DNA of 64,000 nt from Thiohalocapsa sp. ML1 (lineage in GTDB: Bacteria > Pseudomonadota > Gammaproteobacteria > Chromatiales > Chromatiaceae): contig NZ_JABX01000004.1 in the NCBI RefSeq assembly GCF_001469165.1, forward strand, positions 153,035 to 217,034, read 5' to 3'. The notes below the pieces were generated by a model. The model ran no database searches, was not told the origin of the DNA, and worked only from the letters and a program-made list of their open reading frames with translations. The position numbers and the translations under genes were made by a program. Positions 1 to 8,929 of this stretch are shown one piece after another. Position 1 is the first letter of the stretch; every line of letters starts with the position of its first letter.

Positions 1-102
1 GGCTACCGACAACGCGGCCGACGCACGCAAAACGGGGGAAACAGGTACCCGCAACATCGAAAAGCTCCGGTGGGGTGAATCAAGGGAATCCCGTGCTCCG
101 TC

Positions 103-699
103 TCAGGTCCGCTCGGCTCGCGGGCTGCGGCGCGGCCCGGTCGGGTCAGCGGCGCGCTGCACGAGGCGGACCTCGCGGCCCGTCGGTGCGCTGAGCCACC
201 AGTCCCGGTGGCGGCAGTCGGCAGCGTTGGCTGCCATGACGCGCTCGACGCCATCACGCCGGAAGCCCCAGCCCTTGACCCGCGGCCCATGCAGGAACAG
301 CGTCCAGGCCGGTCGGCCACCGCGCAGCACAACGCGATGATAGTCCGTTCCGCGCAGCCGGTTGAGCCGAAAGGGGCGCACATGACGACGCGAGACGCGC
401 GGTTCAGCCGCCAGCATATCGCCAGCGCTGTCGGCCACAGCGGCCGGCACCCCGCACAAGCGCAGCTCGTCATACCCACCGCTCAGCACCAGGCTCACGG
501 CGCGGTCCCACGGATGATCGTGCAGGCCCCGATCGGGATCGGAGTCCACGAACCGGTGCAGATAGGCATGCCAGCCGCGGAGCCCGAGCCGGTCCAGCCC
601 GGCCAGATAGTAACGCTCCAGGTAAGGCTCGCCGTGCTCGCCGTCGATGATGCGGCAGGGCAGGCGGCGGGTGATGCGGTGCAACAATCGCTCGATCAT
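103..699 (-). CDS. Cupin-fold hypothetical protein
   Basis: A 198-residue protein of unknown function. The centre carries a cupin-like metal-binding pattern, H-D-H in LHDHPWDRA followed by a glycine-rich turn and later RGTDYHRV, so a small double-stranded beta-helix is likely. Proteins of this type are often annotated only as cupin or hypothetical. I start it at the ATG at 699 (MIERLLHRI); the frame is open further upstream, but the added residues are arginine-rich and look non-coding. It points away from the glycosyltransferase at 1214. No substrate can be inferred; a sugar isomerase-like or dioxygenase-like role is only a possibility of the fold. Confidence 0.6.
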   Translation of the reverse strand: MIERLLHRITRRLPCRIIDGEHGEPYLERYYLAGLDRLGLRGWHAYLHRFVDSDPDRGLHDHPWDRAVSLVLSGGYDELRLCGVPAAVADSAGDMLAAEPRVSRRHVRPFRLNRLRGTDYHRVVLRGGRPAWTLFLHGPRVKGWGFRRDGVERVMAANAADCRHRDWWLSAPTGREVRLVQRAADPTGPRRSPRAERT

Positions 700-1213
700 G
701 GCGAAGACGACGACACTGAGGCTTGGAAAGACGTTCAGGCTAGCGCCTTGCGGGCTCAAGCGCTGAGTCTGTCTCCGCAGAGCGCGGATCTCGCGGGACC
801 ATGTCGCAAGCAGCACGCCCGGCGACTTCATGATACCGACCGCCGCCTGCGCCTTGACGGGCGCTGCGCCGCATGCGGTGCCGTCTGACGCCGCCTTGCC
901 GGGAGCGCGAAGCCATACTCCCGCGCGCGCGGGACTCGCCGGCTTGGCGCACGTAACGCCGCAGGGAATGCTGCCCGAGACCTTTGCCGAGAGACCCGGA
1001 TACGGCCCGCGCGCTGCGCGCAGTCGGCGGCGTGTGACTCCGAGACGCTTACTCAGCGGCGTCGAACCGCAGAGTCGCCGGCGGAACCCAAGTCCAGACT
1101 GCGTACAATGCCGCGGGCAACATGGCTCGCTGTTGCTTGCCGCTCTTTCCCGCTTGCCCGCGCCGTCAAGCGGCGTTATCGTTGATCATCTCCACACCCT
1201 CAGCCTCAGGACT
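700..1213. other. Intergenic region between divergent genes
   Basis: About 510 bases lie between the cupin-like gene (leftward) and the GtrB-type glycosyltransferase (rightward). The frame of the glycosyltransferase stays open through much of it, but the translation is low-complexity and lacks the conserved GT2 start, so I do not count it as coding. A TACAAT hexamer at 1104-1109 could be a -10 box for the rightward gene, but I see no convincing -35 partner. No repeat or RNA structure stands out. Confidence 0.4.
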
Positions 1214-2227
1214 ATGGACTATCCGGCGAGCATCGCCCCCGTATCGCCTCAATTGCGTGGGGAACCTGGACGCGGGCTTGATGTTGTTCCGGTGGTCGAG
1301 CTCAGTCTCGTCGTGCCGGTTCTAAACGAACGCGATACCGTCGGCTTGTTCTTGGATTGCATCGGCGGGATCTTCGACAAAGACCCATCCGTTCAGCTGG
1401 AAATCGTGTTTGTTAACGACGGAAGCACCGACGGCACACTTGAGTTCTTGTGCAACCGGCAGCGCATCGATGAGCGTGTGAAAGTCGTGGATCTGAGCCG
1501 CAACTTCGGCAAAGAAGCCGCACTGACGGCCGGGCTCGATATTGCGCGAGGCCGGGTCATCGTGCCCATCGACGCCGATCTCCAAGACCCTCCAGAGCTC
1601 ATCCTCGAAATGATCGGCCTGTGGCGTCAGGGTTACGACGTGGTCCAGGCCCGGCGGATCGATCGACGGGCCGACTCCCTGCCAAAGCGCCTGTCTTCCA
1701 GCTGGTTCTATCGGCTTCACAATTGGATCGCAGAGCCGAAGCTCCCGGAGAACGTTGGTGACTTCCGACTCATCGACCGGGCAGTGGTGGAAGCGCTAAA
1801 GACCCTCCCCGAGTCTCGCCGCTTCATGAAGGGCTTGTTCGCCTGGGTCGGCTTTCGCACCGCCGTGGTGGATTACGTTCGGCCACCGCGCGCAGCCGGT
1901 TCCAGCAAGTTCAATGGCTGGCGCCTGTGGAATTTCGCTCTTGAAGGACTAACGAGTTTCAGCACAGCCCCCCTGCGGGTATGGACTTACCTTGGTGGTT
2001 TGGTGGCCGGTCTGTCCTTTTTGCACGGTCTTTTCATTTTGATCCGGGTTTTCGTTTATGGCGTGGACACGCCCGGCTTCGCCTCTTTGTTCGTGGCGAT
2101 GACATTTTTAGGGGGACTGCAACTGATCGGTATCGGCGTCCTCGGCGAGTATCTCGGACGCGCCTACCTGGAGACCAAGCGCCGCCCAATCTATATTGTC
2201 CGCCGCGTATACGAGCATAAGAATTAA
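1214..2227 (+). CDS. GT2 glycosyltransferase, GtrB/DPM1-like
   Basis: A 337-residue family 2 glycosyltransferase that would move a sugar from a nucleotide donor to a polyprenyl phosphate at the inner membrane. The GT-A core is clear: LVVPVLNE near residue 35, VNDGSTDGT, and the metal-binding PIDADLQDPPEL. Two hydrophobic helices near the C-terminus (YLGGLVAGLSFLHGLFILI and a second about 30 residues on) match the GtrB/YfdH layout. The ATG at 1214 follows an AGG and fits the family length; the longer upstream frame is not conserved in type. It is followed by a methyltransferase and a GtrA flippase, the classic sugar-lipid module. Confidence 0.85.
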   Translation: MDYPASIAPVSPQLRGEPGRGLDVVPVVELSLVVPVLNERDTVGLFLDCIGGIFDKDPSVQLEIVFVNDGSTDGTLEFLCNRQRIDERVKVVDLSRNFGKEAALTAGLDIARGRVIVPIDADLQDPPELILEMIGLWRQGYDVVQARRIDRRADSLPKRLSSSWFYRLHNWIAEPKLPENVGDFRLIDRAVVEALKTLPESRRFMKGLFAWVGFRTAVVDYVRPPRAAGSSKFNGWRLWNFALEGLTSFSTAPLRVWTYLGGLVAGLSFLHGLFILIRVFVYGVDTPGFASLFVAMTFLGGLQLIGIGVLGEYLGRAYLETKRRPIYIVRRVYEHKN

Positions 2228-2510
2228 CCCGCTGGAGAGATGCAGCATCGACCCGCAACGCGGCGACAAACTCGCAGACGTTTCCGGGCAGAACCTATGC
2301 ATGCGGCGCTGTGCGACCGTGTCGGCACGTCCAGCACCGCTTGGACCGACTCGCGTTGATCATTGTTCCGAGCACCTGAGCGAGTCCGCTGCACAATCAA
2401 ACCGTCAGGCCATCCTGGCCTGCCCCGGTCAAGGCTGGAAGCACTGACGGCGCACGGTTTCCGGCGACTGGCCGGAACGTTCATACAAGGCAGCCCGATT
2501 TGGTGAAAGA

Positions 2511-3227
2511 ATGGATCTTAAAGAAACCGACATTCTCGGCGCTCGCATCGCCGAGCACTGGTACTACAAGTCAAAAGCCGCGGCGATGATGCGTCTGCTG
2601 GGCTCCGCGCGCCCCACCCGCGTCCTCGACGTTGGTGCTGGCTCCGGCTTCTTCTCCCGTCGTATTCTAAGCTTGACGGACGCGGAGGAAGCGTGGTGCG
2701 TGGACATATCGTACACATCCGACTCGGATACGCGTGAGAACGGCAAACCCATCCATTTCCGGCGCCAAATCGAGCGGGTGGACGCGGACCTCGTGCTCCT
2801 CATGGACGTGCTTGAGCACGTTGATGAAGATGTCGCTCTGCTCAGGCACTACGTGGGACGGGCATCCCCAAACGCGCGCTTCATGATCTCTGTCCCAGCG
2901 TTCCAGTTCCTCTGGAGCGGGCATGACGAGTTTCTGGAACACAAGCGTCGATACACGCTGGCGCAGATCGAGGGCGTTGCAACCGCCGCCGGCCTTGAGT
3001 TGGAACGGGGCGCTTACTATTTCGGGGCCGTTCTCCCCCTCGCCACCATCACCCGTCTCGCAGAGCGGCTGCGCTCCGGTGCGCCCCAAGCGCCCGGGTC
3101 TCAGCTGAAGCTGCATCATCCTGTCGTTAATTGGGCGCTCAGCGTTTTGTGCCGTGCCGAGTTACCCGCGATACCGATCAATCGCTTGGCGGGACTGACC
3201 GCCTTCTGCGTTGCCCGCAAACCGTGA
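2511..3227 (+). CDS. Class I SAM-dependent methyltransferase
   Basis: A 238-residue methyltransferase. Motif I is VLDVGAGSGFFS near residue 40, and the LLMDVLEHVDED stretch near residue 95 is the post-II motif common in small-molecule and sugar or lipid methyltransferases. The target is unknown. The GtrB-like gene lies upstream, and the GtrA gene starts inside its stop codon (GTGA overlap at 3224-3227), so co-translation with GtrA and a role on a lipid-linked sugar are likely. Its stop is confirmed by this overlap. Length is typical for the family. Confidence 0.8.
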   Translation: MDLKETDILGARIAEHWYYKSKAAAMMRLLGSARPTRVLDVGAGSGFFSRRILSLTDAEEAWCVDISYTSDSDTRENGKPIHFRRQIERVDADLVLLMDVLEHVDEDVALLRHYVGRASPNARFMISVPAFQFLWSGHDEFLEHKRRYTLAQIEGVATAAGLELERGAYYFGAVLPLATITRLAERLRSGAPQAPGSQLKLHHPVVNWALSVLCRAELPAIPINRLAGLTAFCVARKP

Positions 3228-3664
3228 CGGACGCCACTAACAAGACGGCAAGACCGACTCGGCTTGGCCATAGCGCCACCCAGGAGCTGCTCTACGCAAC
3301 CCGCTTCGCCTTGGTCGGCGCAGCGGCAACTCTCGTACATCTTACAGCGGTGTGGTTGCTCATCGAGCGAACCAAGTTGCCCCCGTTGTCCGCCAACGCA
3401 CTCGCCTTTCTCTGCGCGTTCGGTCTTTCCTTTGCGGGCAACTACTACTGGACCTTCGGGCGACCGGGCTCTCCGCGCGCGGCCATCACCCGCTTCTTCT
3501 TCGTATCAAGCAGTGCTTTCGCGCTCAATACGCTGGTGCTGGCCGCATTGATCAGGGCGGACTTACTACCTCCGTCCATCGCCGCGATCGTTGCCGCACT
3601 CGTCATCCCCGCCGTTACATTTCTCGCAAGTCGCTTTTGGGTGTTCAGAGATTCCCGACTCTGA
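3224..3664 (+). CDS. GtrA family membrane protein
   Basis: A 146-residue polytopic protein of the GtrA/DPMS family, thought to flip polyprenyl-linked sugars across the inner membrane. Four hydrophobic segments are visible, with the family hallmark ALAFLCAFGLSFAGNYYWTF and the closing FLASRFWVF. I choose the GTG at 3224, which overlaps the methyltransferase stop as GTGA and removes a polar N-terminal stretch that the frame would otherwise add. It completes a GtrB, methyltransferase and GtrA module with the two genes before it. Confidence 0.85.
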   Translation: MTDATNKTARPTRLGHSATQELLYATRFALVGAAATLVHLTAVWLLIERTKLPPLSANALAFLCAFGLSFAGNYYWTFGRPGSPRAAITRFFFVSSSAFALNTLVLAALIRADLLPPSIAAIVAALVIPAVTFLASRFWVFRDSRL

Positions 3665-3832
3665 AGAGATTGCGTGCCCAGAAGGGCCGCGGAGCGTTAC
3701 CGTTCGCAGATCTGAGGCGTCGGCCAGCACATCCGCCATCACGCGCTACAGCGCTTCGCCAACGTCCAGCGGGATCATCCTTCCGGCCATTGGGGCGGCT
3801 ATAAAACGCCTCTGCGTTCCGGGCACCGCCTG

Positions 3833-5299
3833 CTACCGTTCGGTCGCGCGAAATAGAACGACCGCCTCCGCAGACCAGAAACTGTCGAAGTCCGACAGCC
3901 GAAGTCCGTGGTCGCCCAGGAGCTGCTCCACTTGTGACGGCGTCTTCCGCGCGATCCAAGCAACGATTGGACATCTACTTTCTTGCACGCGGGCGACATT
4001 CGCGGCCGAGAATGGCACCAGGCTAACCTGGATATTTCGCCCGGCGAAGGAGTGCAGGAACAGTTCCGGCCGTGGATCTACGGACGGGTAGGCTTTTGCT
4101 TCATGAACCGGACTCGCCAAGACAGGTGCGTCTTCGCAGGAAATGAAGGACTCGACAACGGCAGCCGTGCCTTCCCAATCCGGCTTTATCGCGATCTTCT
4201 GCATCATTACTGCCGCAGCGAGACTGATCCCAAACAAAAAGGCAAGCCAAGACCGAGTCGCAGCAGACTGCACGTTTATCAAGTCCAGCATCAGACCGGA
4301 GACTACATAGAACAGCGCAGGCACCACGACGATCAGGAACCGATCTATGAGGATGGGCGTGTGCAGCGATGCAAGGCTCGGCAGCAAAACGGTAACGAAC
4401 GCCACGATCGTCAACATGCGATCTGCAGGCGAACGCCAAAGCCGCGTGCCGAATTGCAGCAATGCGACCATAACGGCGAGCCCGAGCAGCAAGTTGCCGG
4501 AGATGGCTTTTACGAGAAACGAGAGCAGCTCTCGCGGCAGGATTTCCAAGCTGATCCAACCGGCCCCGCCGGTCTGCGTAAGAGCATACGACAAAGTGAT
4601 GTAAATCCAAGAAGCTTCAAGCAGAAGCGAACCCGTGCCGATTGCGATAATAAACACCGCGAATCTGCGTCGACGTCGCAGCACCGCTTCTGCCAATAGG
4701 TAGAGCAAGCACACTCCCGCAAAGATCATGCCGTAGAGATGCAGCATCACCGTCACAGGGTATACCGTCGCCGCCGCCAGCACATACCGGGGCTCGATGC
4801 GCCTCCCGTGAATCAACCGTCGCTGCAACGCGACGGTGAGGAAGGTTGCTAGCATCGCGAACAGTGCCAACAATTCATAAGAGCGGGCTTCCTGCGAGAA
4901 CTTGATGAGGAGGAAGGAGGTTGCGACAAGAAGCACGAAGATGCCTCGGCGCGCGCGAAGTACGGCGCTGCCAAAAGGCATAAACGGCACCGTCAGGATG
5001 ATGCAAAACACCACCCAACTGAAAGCCCGTAGAGAGAAAGACGAGACATCGAACACGCTCGCCCAGAGGCGCAACGCGAGATAGTAAGTCGGGGGATGCG
5101 GCTCATTGATCATGCGCTGCCAAGCTTGCGGAAGCGTCACGTCTAGATCAATGAAATACCTCGTGTAAAGCTCATCGGTCCAGAAGCTCTCGGCCGTCAG
5201 CGTCAATAACGCGACAGCAAGGCTGACCAAGATGATCGTCAACTGGAATGGAAGCGGGACGGGATCCGTACCGTGAGTCTCTGGCTGTTCGTTAATCAA
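3833..5299 (-). CDS. GT-C membrane glycosyltransferase (GT39/ArnT-like)
   Basis: A 488-residue polytopic membrane protein of the GT39/GT83 type, which uses a lipid-phosphate sugar donor on the periplasmic side. The first loop carries the acidic motif ESFWTDELY near residue 40, followed by NEPHPPTYYLALRLW, the usual PMT_2 pattern, then about ten hydrophobic helices. The start is decided by the sequence: an AGGAGG at 5307-5312 lies seven bases before a TTG at 5299, with the first helix beginning soon after. The open frame upstream of this gives an arginine- and serine-rich sequence that looks non-coding. It converges on the GtrA gene and could act on the same lipid-linked sugar. The acceptor is unknown. 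Confidence 0.75.
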   Translation of the reverse strand: MINEQPETHGTDPVPLPFQLTIILVSLAVALLTLTAESFWTDELYTRYFIDLDVTLPQAWQRMINEPHPPTYYLALRLWASVFDVSSFSLRAFSWVVFCIILTVPFMPFGSAVLRARRGIFVLLVATSFLLIKFSQEARSYELLALFAMLATFLTVALQRRLIHGRRIEPRYVLAAATVYPVTVMLHLYGMIFAGVCLLYLLAEAVLRRRRRFAVFIIAIGTGSLLLEASWIYITLSYALTQTGGAGWISLEILPRELLSFLVKAISGNLLLGLAVMVALLQFGTRLWRSPADRMLTIVAFVTVLLPSLASLHTPILIDRFLIVVVPALFYVVSGLMLDLINVQSAATRSWLAFLFGISLAAAVMMQKIAIKPDWEGTAAVVESFISCEDAPVLASPVHEAKAYPSVDPRPELFLHSFAGRNIQVSLVPFSAANVARVQESRCPIVAWIARKTPSQVEQLLGDHGLRLSDFDSFWSAEAVVLFRATER

Positions 5300-5306
5300 A
5301 GCGGCG

Positions 5307-5312
5307 CCTCCT
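5307..5312 (-). promoter_or_regulatory. AGGAGG ribosome binding site deciding a TTG start
   Basis: A perfect AGGAGG on the minus strand lies seven bases ahead of the TTG at 5299. It supports that rare start for the membrane glycosyltransferase over the more distant ATG codons at 5485 and 5473. Confidence 0.65.
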
Positions 5313-5659
5313 GTAAATGGTGCACAGCAAACGGACGGGGCACGTCCCGACCGAGCGCTGAATCGGCGTGAAGTGCTGCGTTGGAGAGTAACCGCGAGCC
5401 CCCGGCTGTGCGCGGACAACATCGGTCGAGACTCGCCACCAACCCACGGCTCCACTGCAGCCGACCGCAGCATCTTTTCCCTCAAGACTGGTTTGCCCCA
5501 CGGCCGGATACCGCCCCCAGCACCTGGTTGGGCCCAATAGTTTAGTTAGGCGACTCGACAGCACCGCACCCCCTTGTTCAGCCGCCGATCAGGCCGCGCC
5601 AGCGAGGGTGCCGTCATTCGTCATTAGCGGTGAATGCGATAGTGGATTCTCTGTTTGCC

Positions 5660-5935
5660 TTAGCCAAGCCGGCGATGATCAGTAGACGGGAGTCGCTTGA
5701 TGTGATGCGACGGATGCCGAACAACCCCTTGGGCACACAGCAAAATCTGCCGAAGCACGTCCGAGTTGAAGGCGAGCTGCTGTCGGCGCAGGTGCGATCG
5801 GCGCACGTACTTGGGCAGCATCAGCGCGGCTGCGTGATGGCTATCGGCGGCGCGCATGCCCACAAGCTCCGCCTCGTTCCGCTTGGGGCTTGGGGCGGTT
5901 GATGGTTACGCGTAGCCGGTTTCGCACCCTTTCGC
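5660..5935 (-). pseudogene. Decayed fragment of a sucrose-phosphorylase-like gene
   Basis: This stretch aligns by eye with the 3' part of the GH13 phosphorylase gene at 7166-8926 (its bases about 7330-7600), in the same orientation. Shared landmarks in order are the CGGATGCCGAACA..CCC block, the ATTCGGCGCAG-like block, GTACT..GGCAGCA, GCTCCGCCTCG and GGTTGATGGT. Translated in short open pieces it gives LPKYVRRSHLRRQQLAF against LPEYLRRLNLRRMQPAF in the intact gene. Several frameshifts and stops break it. The rest of the gene is absent. The surrounding bases (5300-5660 and 5935-6102) show no gene. Confidence 0.7.
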
Positions 5936-6102
5936 CAATTGAATTCTCTTGCCAGCTTTGGTTGTTGCTGCAGGAGCTTGGTCCCGCGCCCGCAGGCGGG
6001 CTACTTGCTGCTTGGGGTCACTGCCGCAACCGCCGTTATGAGTCGGGGTTGTCGGTTCGGCGCTGGCGTCTTGAAGTCGCCAGAAAAACGTCAGGATTCC
6101 GA

Positions 6103-6942
6103 TTAATCACGCGCGGGGGCCTTGACGGCCAGTATCACGGAGCTCGGCGTAAGGCACTGCAGGCCCAGTCGAGACAGCGGCATATATTTCAGGATCTTCG
6201 CGATCCTACCTTTTGGGCCGTCGCCTATGCGCAGCACAATCATGTCGAGACGGTCTAAGAAGCGGTTGAAACCACGCGCGCGCAGGGCGCTGCGCAGACT
6301 GTAAAAGGTAAACCAGTTCACCGCCGGGTACTTGGCATAGTTGGCGACTTCCGGCCGCGTGGTCACCGCGAGGCGTTCATAGTGACGCTTCATGAACGCG
6401 GGATACCACGCATACAGTGGCAGGTTGAATTCATTCTGCGCTGGGCACAGCGCGTTCGTCGTGCTGAGAAACAGCACGCCATTCGGGCGCAGGATGCGAG
6501 CCGCTTCGTTCAGCACGCCCTCCCAGTCGACCACATGCTCCAGCAGCTCCGGGACAACATACACGTCCATGCAGGCGTCGGGGAGCTGTATATCTGTCGC
6601 GCTGCAGTTGATGAAATTGACCGCGAGACCTTGCTGAGCGGCGCGCTGTTTGCCAACCTGCAATAGATCGGCACTGAGATCCACGCAGGTTGCGCGATGC
6701 CCGTCGCGCGCGAACATAAGCGCCAAGGCGCCCGCTCCGCCGCCAACATCTATGACATCATACGGGCCATCGCCACCATGCGCGGACATTGCCTTGAGGA
6801 TGAGATCGCGCAGCCGTTCAAACCGAAGAATGGTCGCTTCGGATTGACTTTGCGCCTGGTAGTAATCGAAGAAGCGCTTATCTGTGGATGTGTCGAAGTC
6901 TTGACCGGCAGACTTCACCTCATCGGCTTTATCGCTGGTCAT
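6103..6942 (-). CDS. Class I SAM-dependent methyltransferase (UbiG-like)
   Basis: A 279-residue methyltransferase with motif I as VIDVGGGAGALALMFARDG near residue 62, an acidic motif II (ATCVDLSADLL) and VPELLEHVVDWEGVL as the post-II region. The C-terminal half (FYSLRSALRARGF) resembles methyltransferases that act on sugars or lipids in polysaccharide clusters. I start at the ATG at 6942 (MTSDKADEV); the open frame before it is arginine-rich. It stands alone between the phosphorylase fragment and the intact phosphorylase gene. Substrate unknown. Confidence 0.75.
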   Translation of the reverse strand: MTSDKADEVKSAGQDFDTSTDKRFFDYYQAQSQSEATILRFERLRDLILKAMSAHGGDGPYDVIDVGGGAGALALMFARDGHRATCVDLSADLLQVGKQRAAQQGLAVNFINCSATDIQLPDACMDVYVVPELLEHVVDWEGVLNEAARILRPNGVLFLSTTNALCPAQNEFNLPLYAWYPAFMKRHYERLAVTTRPEVANYAKYPAVNWFTFYSLRSALRARGFNRFLDRLDMIVLRIGDGPKGRIAKILKYMPLSRLGLQCLTPSSVILAVKAPARD

Positions 6943-7165
6943 TAGCCAAGGCCTCCGACAGCCGTATCGCGGGAACGGGTATTTTGGTACAGATCCATAT
7001 CGGTGTGAGAGTCTAAAGCAGCGCCCTAAGCGGCGCAACAGCCGCACGCTGCCACGGGGAAACACGGGGCATGGATTGGGACGGCTAGGCCGACGAGGTA
7101 AGCGTAAATGGCCGCGGCGAAGTGATGTCGCGGTCCGGCCATCGTTCGAGATTTGCAGACTGATG

Positions 7166-8926
7166 TCAGCTCCCAGTCTGGGCTAACCAGACCAGTTGCC
7201 AAGGATCAAGCGTCAAACGGCTCGGCAACTCCGAACCGTCTGCCCCCCAACCGCTGATCAGCTCCTGCCAGCGGTGCCTCTGCCAATGCCGGTCGAGCCG
7301 GCTCATGGCGCAGCTCGTCTTGCGGCCGGTGAGGTTCGCGACCATCCAGAGTCTGGTACCGTCGGCGGCGTCGCGGCGGATGCCGAACAGCCCCTGCGGC
7401 AGCTCGAGCACGCTCTGCGGCGCATCGGGGTGGAAGGCGGGCTGCATTCGGCGCAGATTCAGTCGCCGTAGGTACTCCGGCAGCACTTGCGCGGCTTGGT
7501 GGTCGCTGTCGGCAGCGAGCATGCCGTCGAGCTCCGCCTCGGTCCACTTGCGCCGGTTGATGGTCCGCGCGCGGCCGGTCAGCTCCATGCCGGCGAGGTC
7601 GTTGTCGGCACCGAGCAGGCTGTTGAGGTAGATGCCGGGGATGCCCTGCAGGCTCATGGCGATGGTCTGCGAGCAGAGGAACCGGCGGATGGACGCCTCG
7701 CGGTCGCCGGGCACGCCGACGGCGTCGTAATAGGTGATGTTGAGCTCATAGGGCGTCGCCGAGCCGTCCGGGTTGCTGCGCCGGCTGACCAGGCCGCCGC
7801 GCTGCTCCATGGCGGCGACCAGAGCGTCGAGCTCCGCGGGCGGCACCAGCCCCTCCAGCGGACGCACGCCGATGCCGTCGTGGGACGCGGTGAAATTGAA
7901 GTAGGTGCAGCCGGCGGGCGGCGGCGCGAGATTGGCCGCCCAGTCCGTGAGGCAATGCGCATCCCCCGTATGCAGCGCATGCAGCAGGAGCGGCGGCAGG
8001 CTGAACTGGTAGACCATGTGCGCCTCGTCGCCGGCGCCGAAGTAGCTCAGGTTCTCGGCGTGGGGCACATTCGTCTCGGTGATCAGCAGTACGCCGGGGG
8101 CGAGCATCTGCAGCAGGTCGCGCAAGAGCTTCACGACCTCGTGCGTCTGCGGCAGATGGATGCAAGGCGTGCCGAGCTGCTTCCAGAGGTAGGCAATGGC
8201 GTCGAGCCGGATGATCTGCGTGCCGTGGTAGACGTAGAGCAGCAGGATGTCCAGGTATTCGAACAGCACGTCGGGGTTCGAGAAATCCACGTCGAGCTGG
8301 TCGGGGCCGAAGGTGGCCCAAACGTGACGCTCGCCGGCAGGCGTCTGCACGGCGCGCAGCAGCGGCGCCGTGCGCGGGCGCACCACGGCGGAGAGGTCCG
8401 CGTCCGGCTCCACCTCAATGAAATAGTGCCGCTCTGGCGCCAGGCCGTTGCAGTAGGCGCGAAACCAGTGGCTCTGCCCCGAGACGTGGTTGATGACGAG
8501 GTCCGCCATGAGCCGATAGTCGCCGCCGAGGGCGTCGATGTCGTCCCAACTGCCGAGCGCCGGGTCCACGGCCCGATAGTCAATCACCGCAAAGCCGTCG
8601 TCGGAGCTGTACGGGAAGAACGGCAGGATGTGCAGGCCCGACACCGCATCGCCCACGCGGGACGCCAAAAAACGCCGCAGCGTCGCGAGCGGCGCCTCGC
8701 CGTCCGCGCTGACCATGTCGCCGTAGGTGATGAGCACGGCGTCGCGCTGGTCCCAGCCGCGGCAGCGCGCCTGGACCGCCTGCGGCTCCAAGCAATGGGC
8801 ACCGACGCCGTAGCGGCCCACGAGCAGCTCCAGGCGCTGCAGCAGCCGGGGCAGATCGGCGTCGCCGTAGAGCCGCGCGAGGCGGTCGCGGATGCGCTCG
8901 AACACGGCACGCTCGACGACGCGCAT
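7166..8926 (-). CDS. GH13 sucrose-phosphorylase-type glucoside phosphorylase
   Basis: A 586-residue cytoplasmic enzyme of subfamily GH13_18. It would cleave an alpha-glucoside with phosphate to give glucose 1-phosphate. Visible landmarks are HILPFFPYSSDDGFAVIDY near residue 99, ADLVINHVS near 141, the nucleophile Asp242 in IIRLDAIAYLWK, the acid/base Glu284 in LLITETNVPH and the stabiliser Asp350 in TASHDGIG. It is longer than classical sucrose phosphorylases (about 500), which is more like the relatives active on glucosylglycerate, glucosylglycerol or sucrose 6'-phosphate. The acceptor cannot be told by eye. The GT4 gene before it ends three bases upstream, so they form one operon; a decayed relative lies at 5660. 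Confidence 0.8.
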   Translation of the reverse strand: MRVVERAVFERIRDRLARLYGDADLPRLLQRLELLVGRYGVGAHCLEPQAVQARCRGWDQRDAVLITYGDMVSADGEAPLATLRRFLASRVGDAVSGLHILPFFPYSSDDGFAVIDYRAVDPALGSWDDIDALGGDYRLMADLVINHVSGQSHWFRAYCNGLAPERHYFIEVEPDADLSAVVRPRTAPLLRAVQTPAGERHVWATFGPDQLDVDFSNPDVLFEYLDILLLYVYHGTQIIRLDAIAYLWKQLGTPCIHLPQTHEVVKLLRDLLQMLAPGVLLITETNVPHAENLSYFGAGDEAHMVYQFSLPPLLLHALHTGDAHCLTDWAANLAPPPAGCTYFNFTASHDGIGVRPLEGLVPPAELDALVAAMEQRGGLVSRRSNPDGSATPYELNITYYDAVGVPGDREASIRRFLCSQTIAMSLQGIPGIYLNSLLGADNDLAGMELTGRARTINRRKWTEAELDGMLAADSDHQAAQVLPEYLRRLNLRRMQPAFHPDAPQSVLELPQGLFGIRRDAADGTRLWMVANLTGRKTSCAMSRLDRHWQRHRWQELISGWGADGSELPSRLTLDPWQLVWLAQTGS

Positions 8927-8929
8927 GGG

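Noticed and set aside
830..1213. N-terminal extension of the GtrB-like glycosyltransferase
   Set aside because: The added 128 residues are low in structure and precede the normal family start; the ATG at 1214 fits better.
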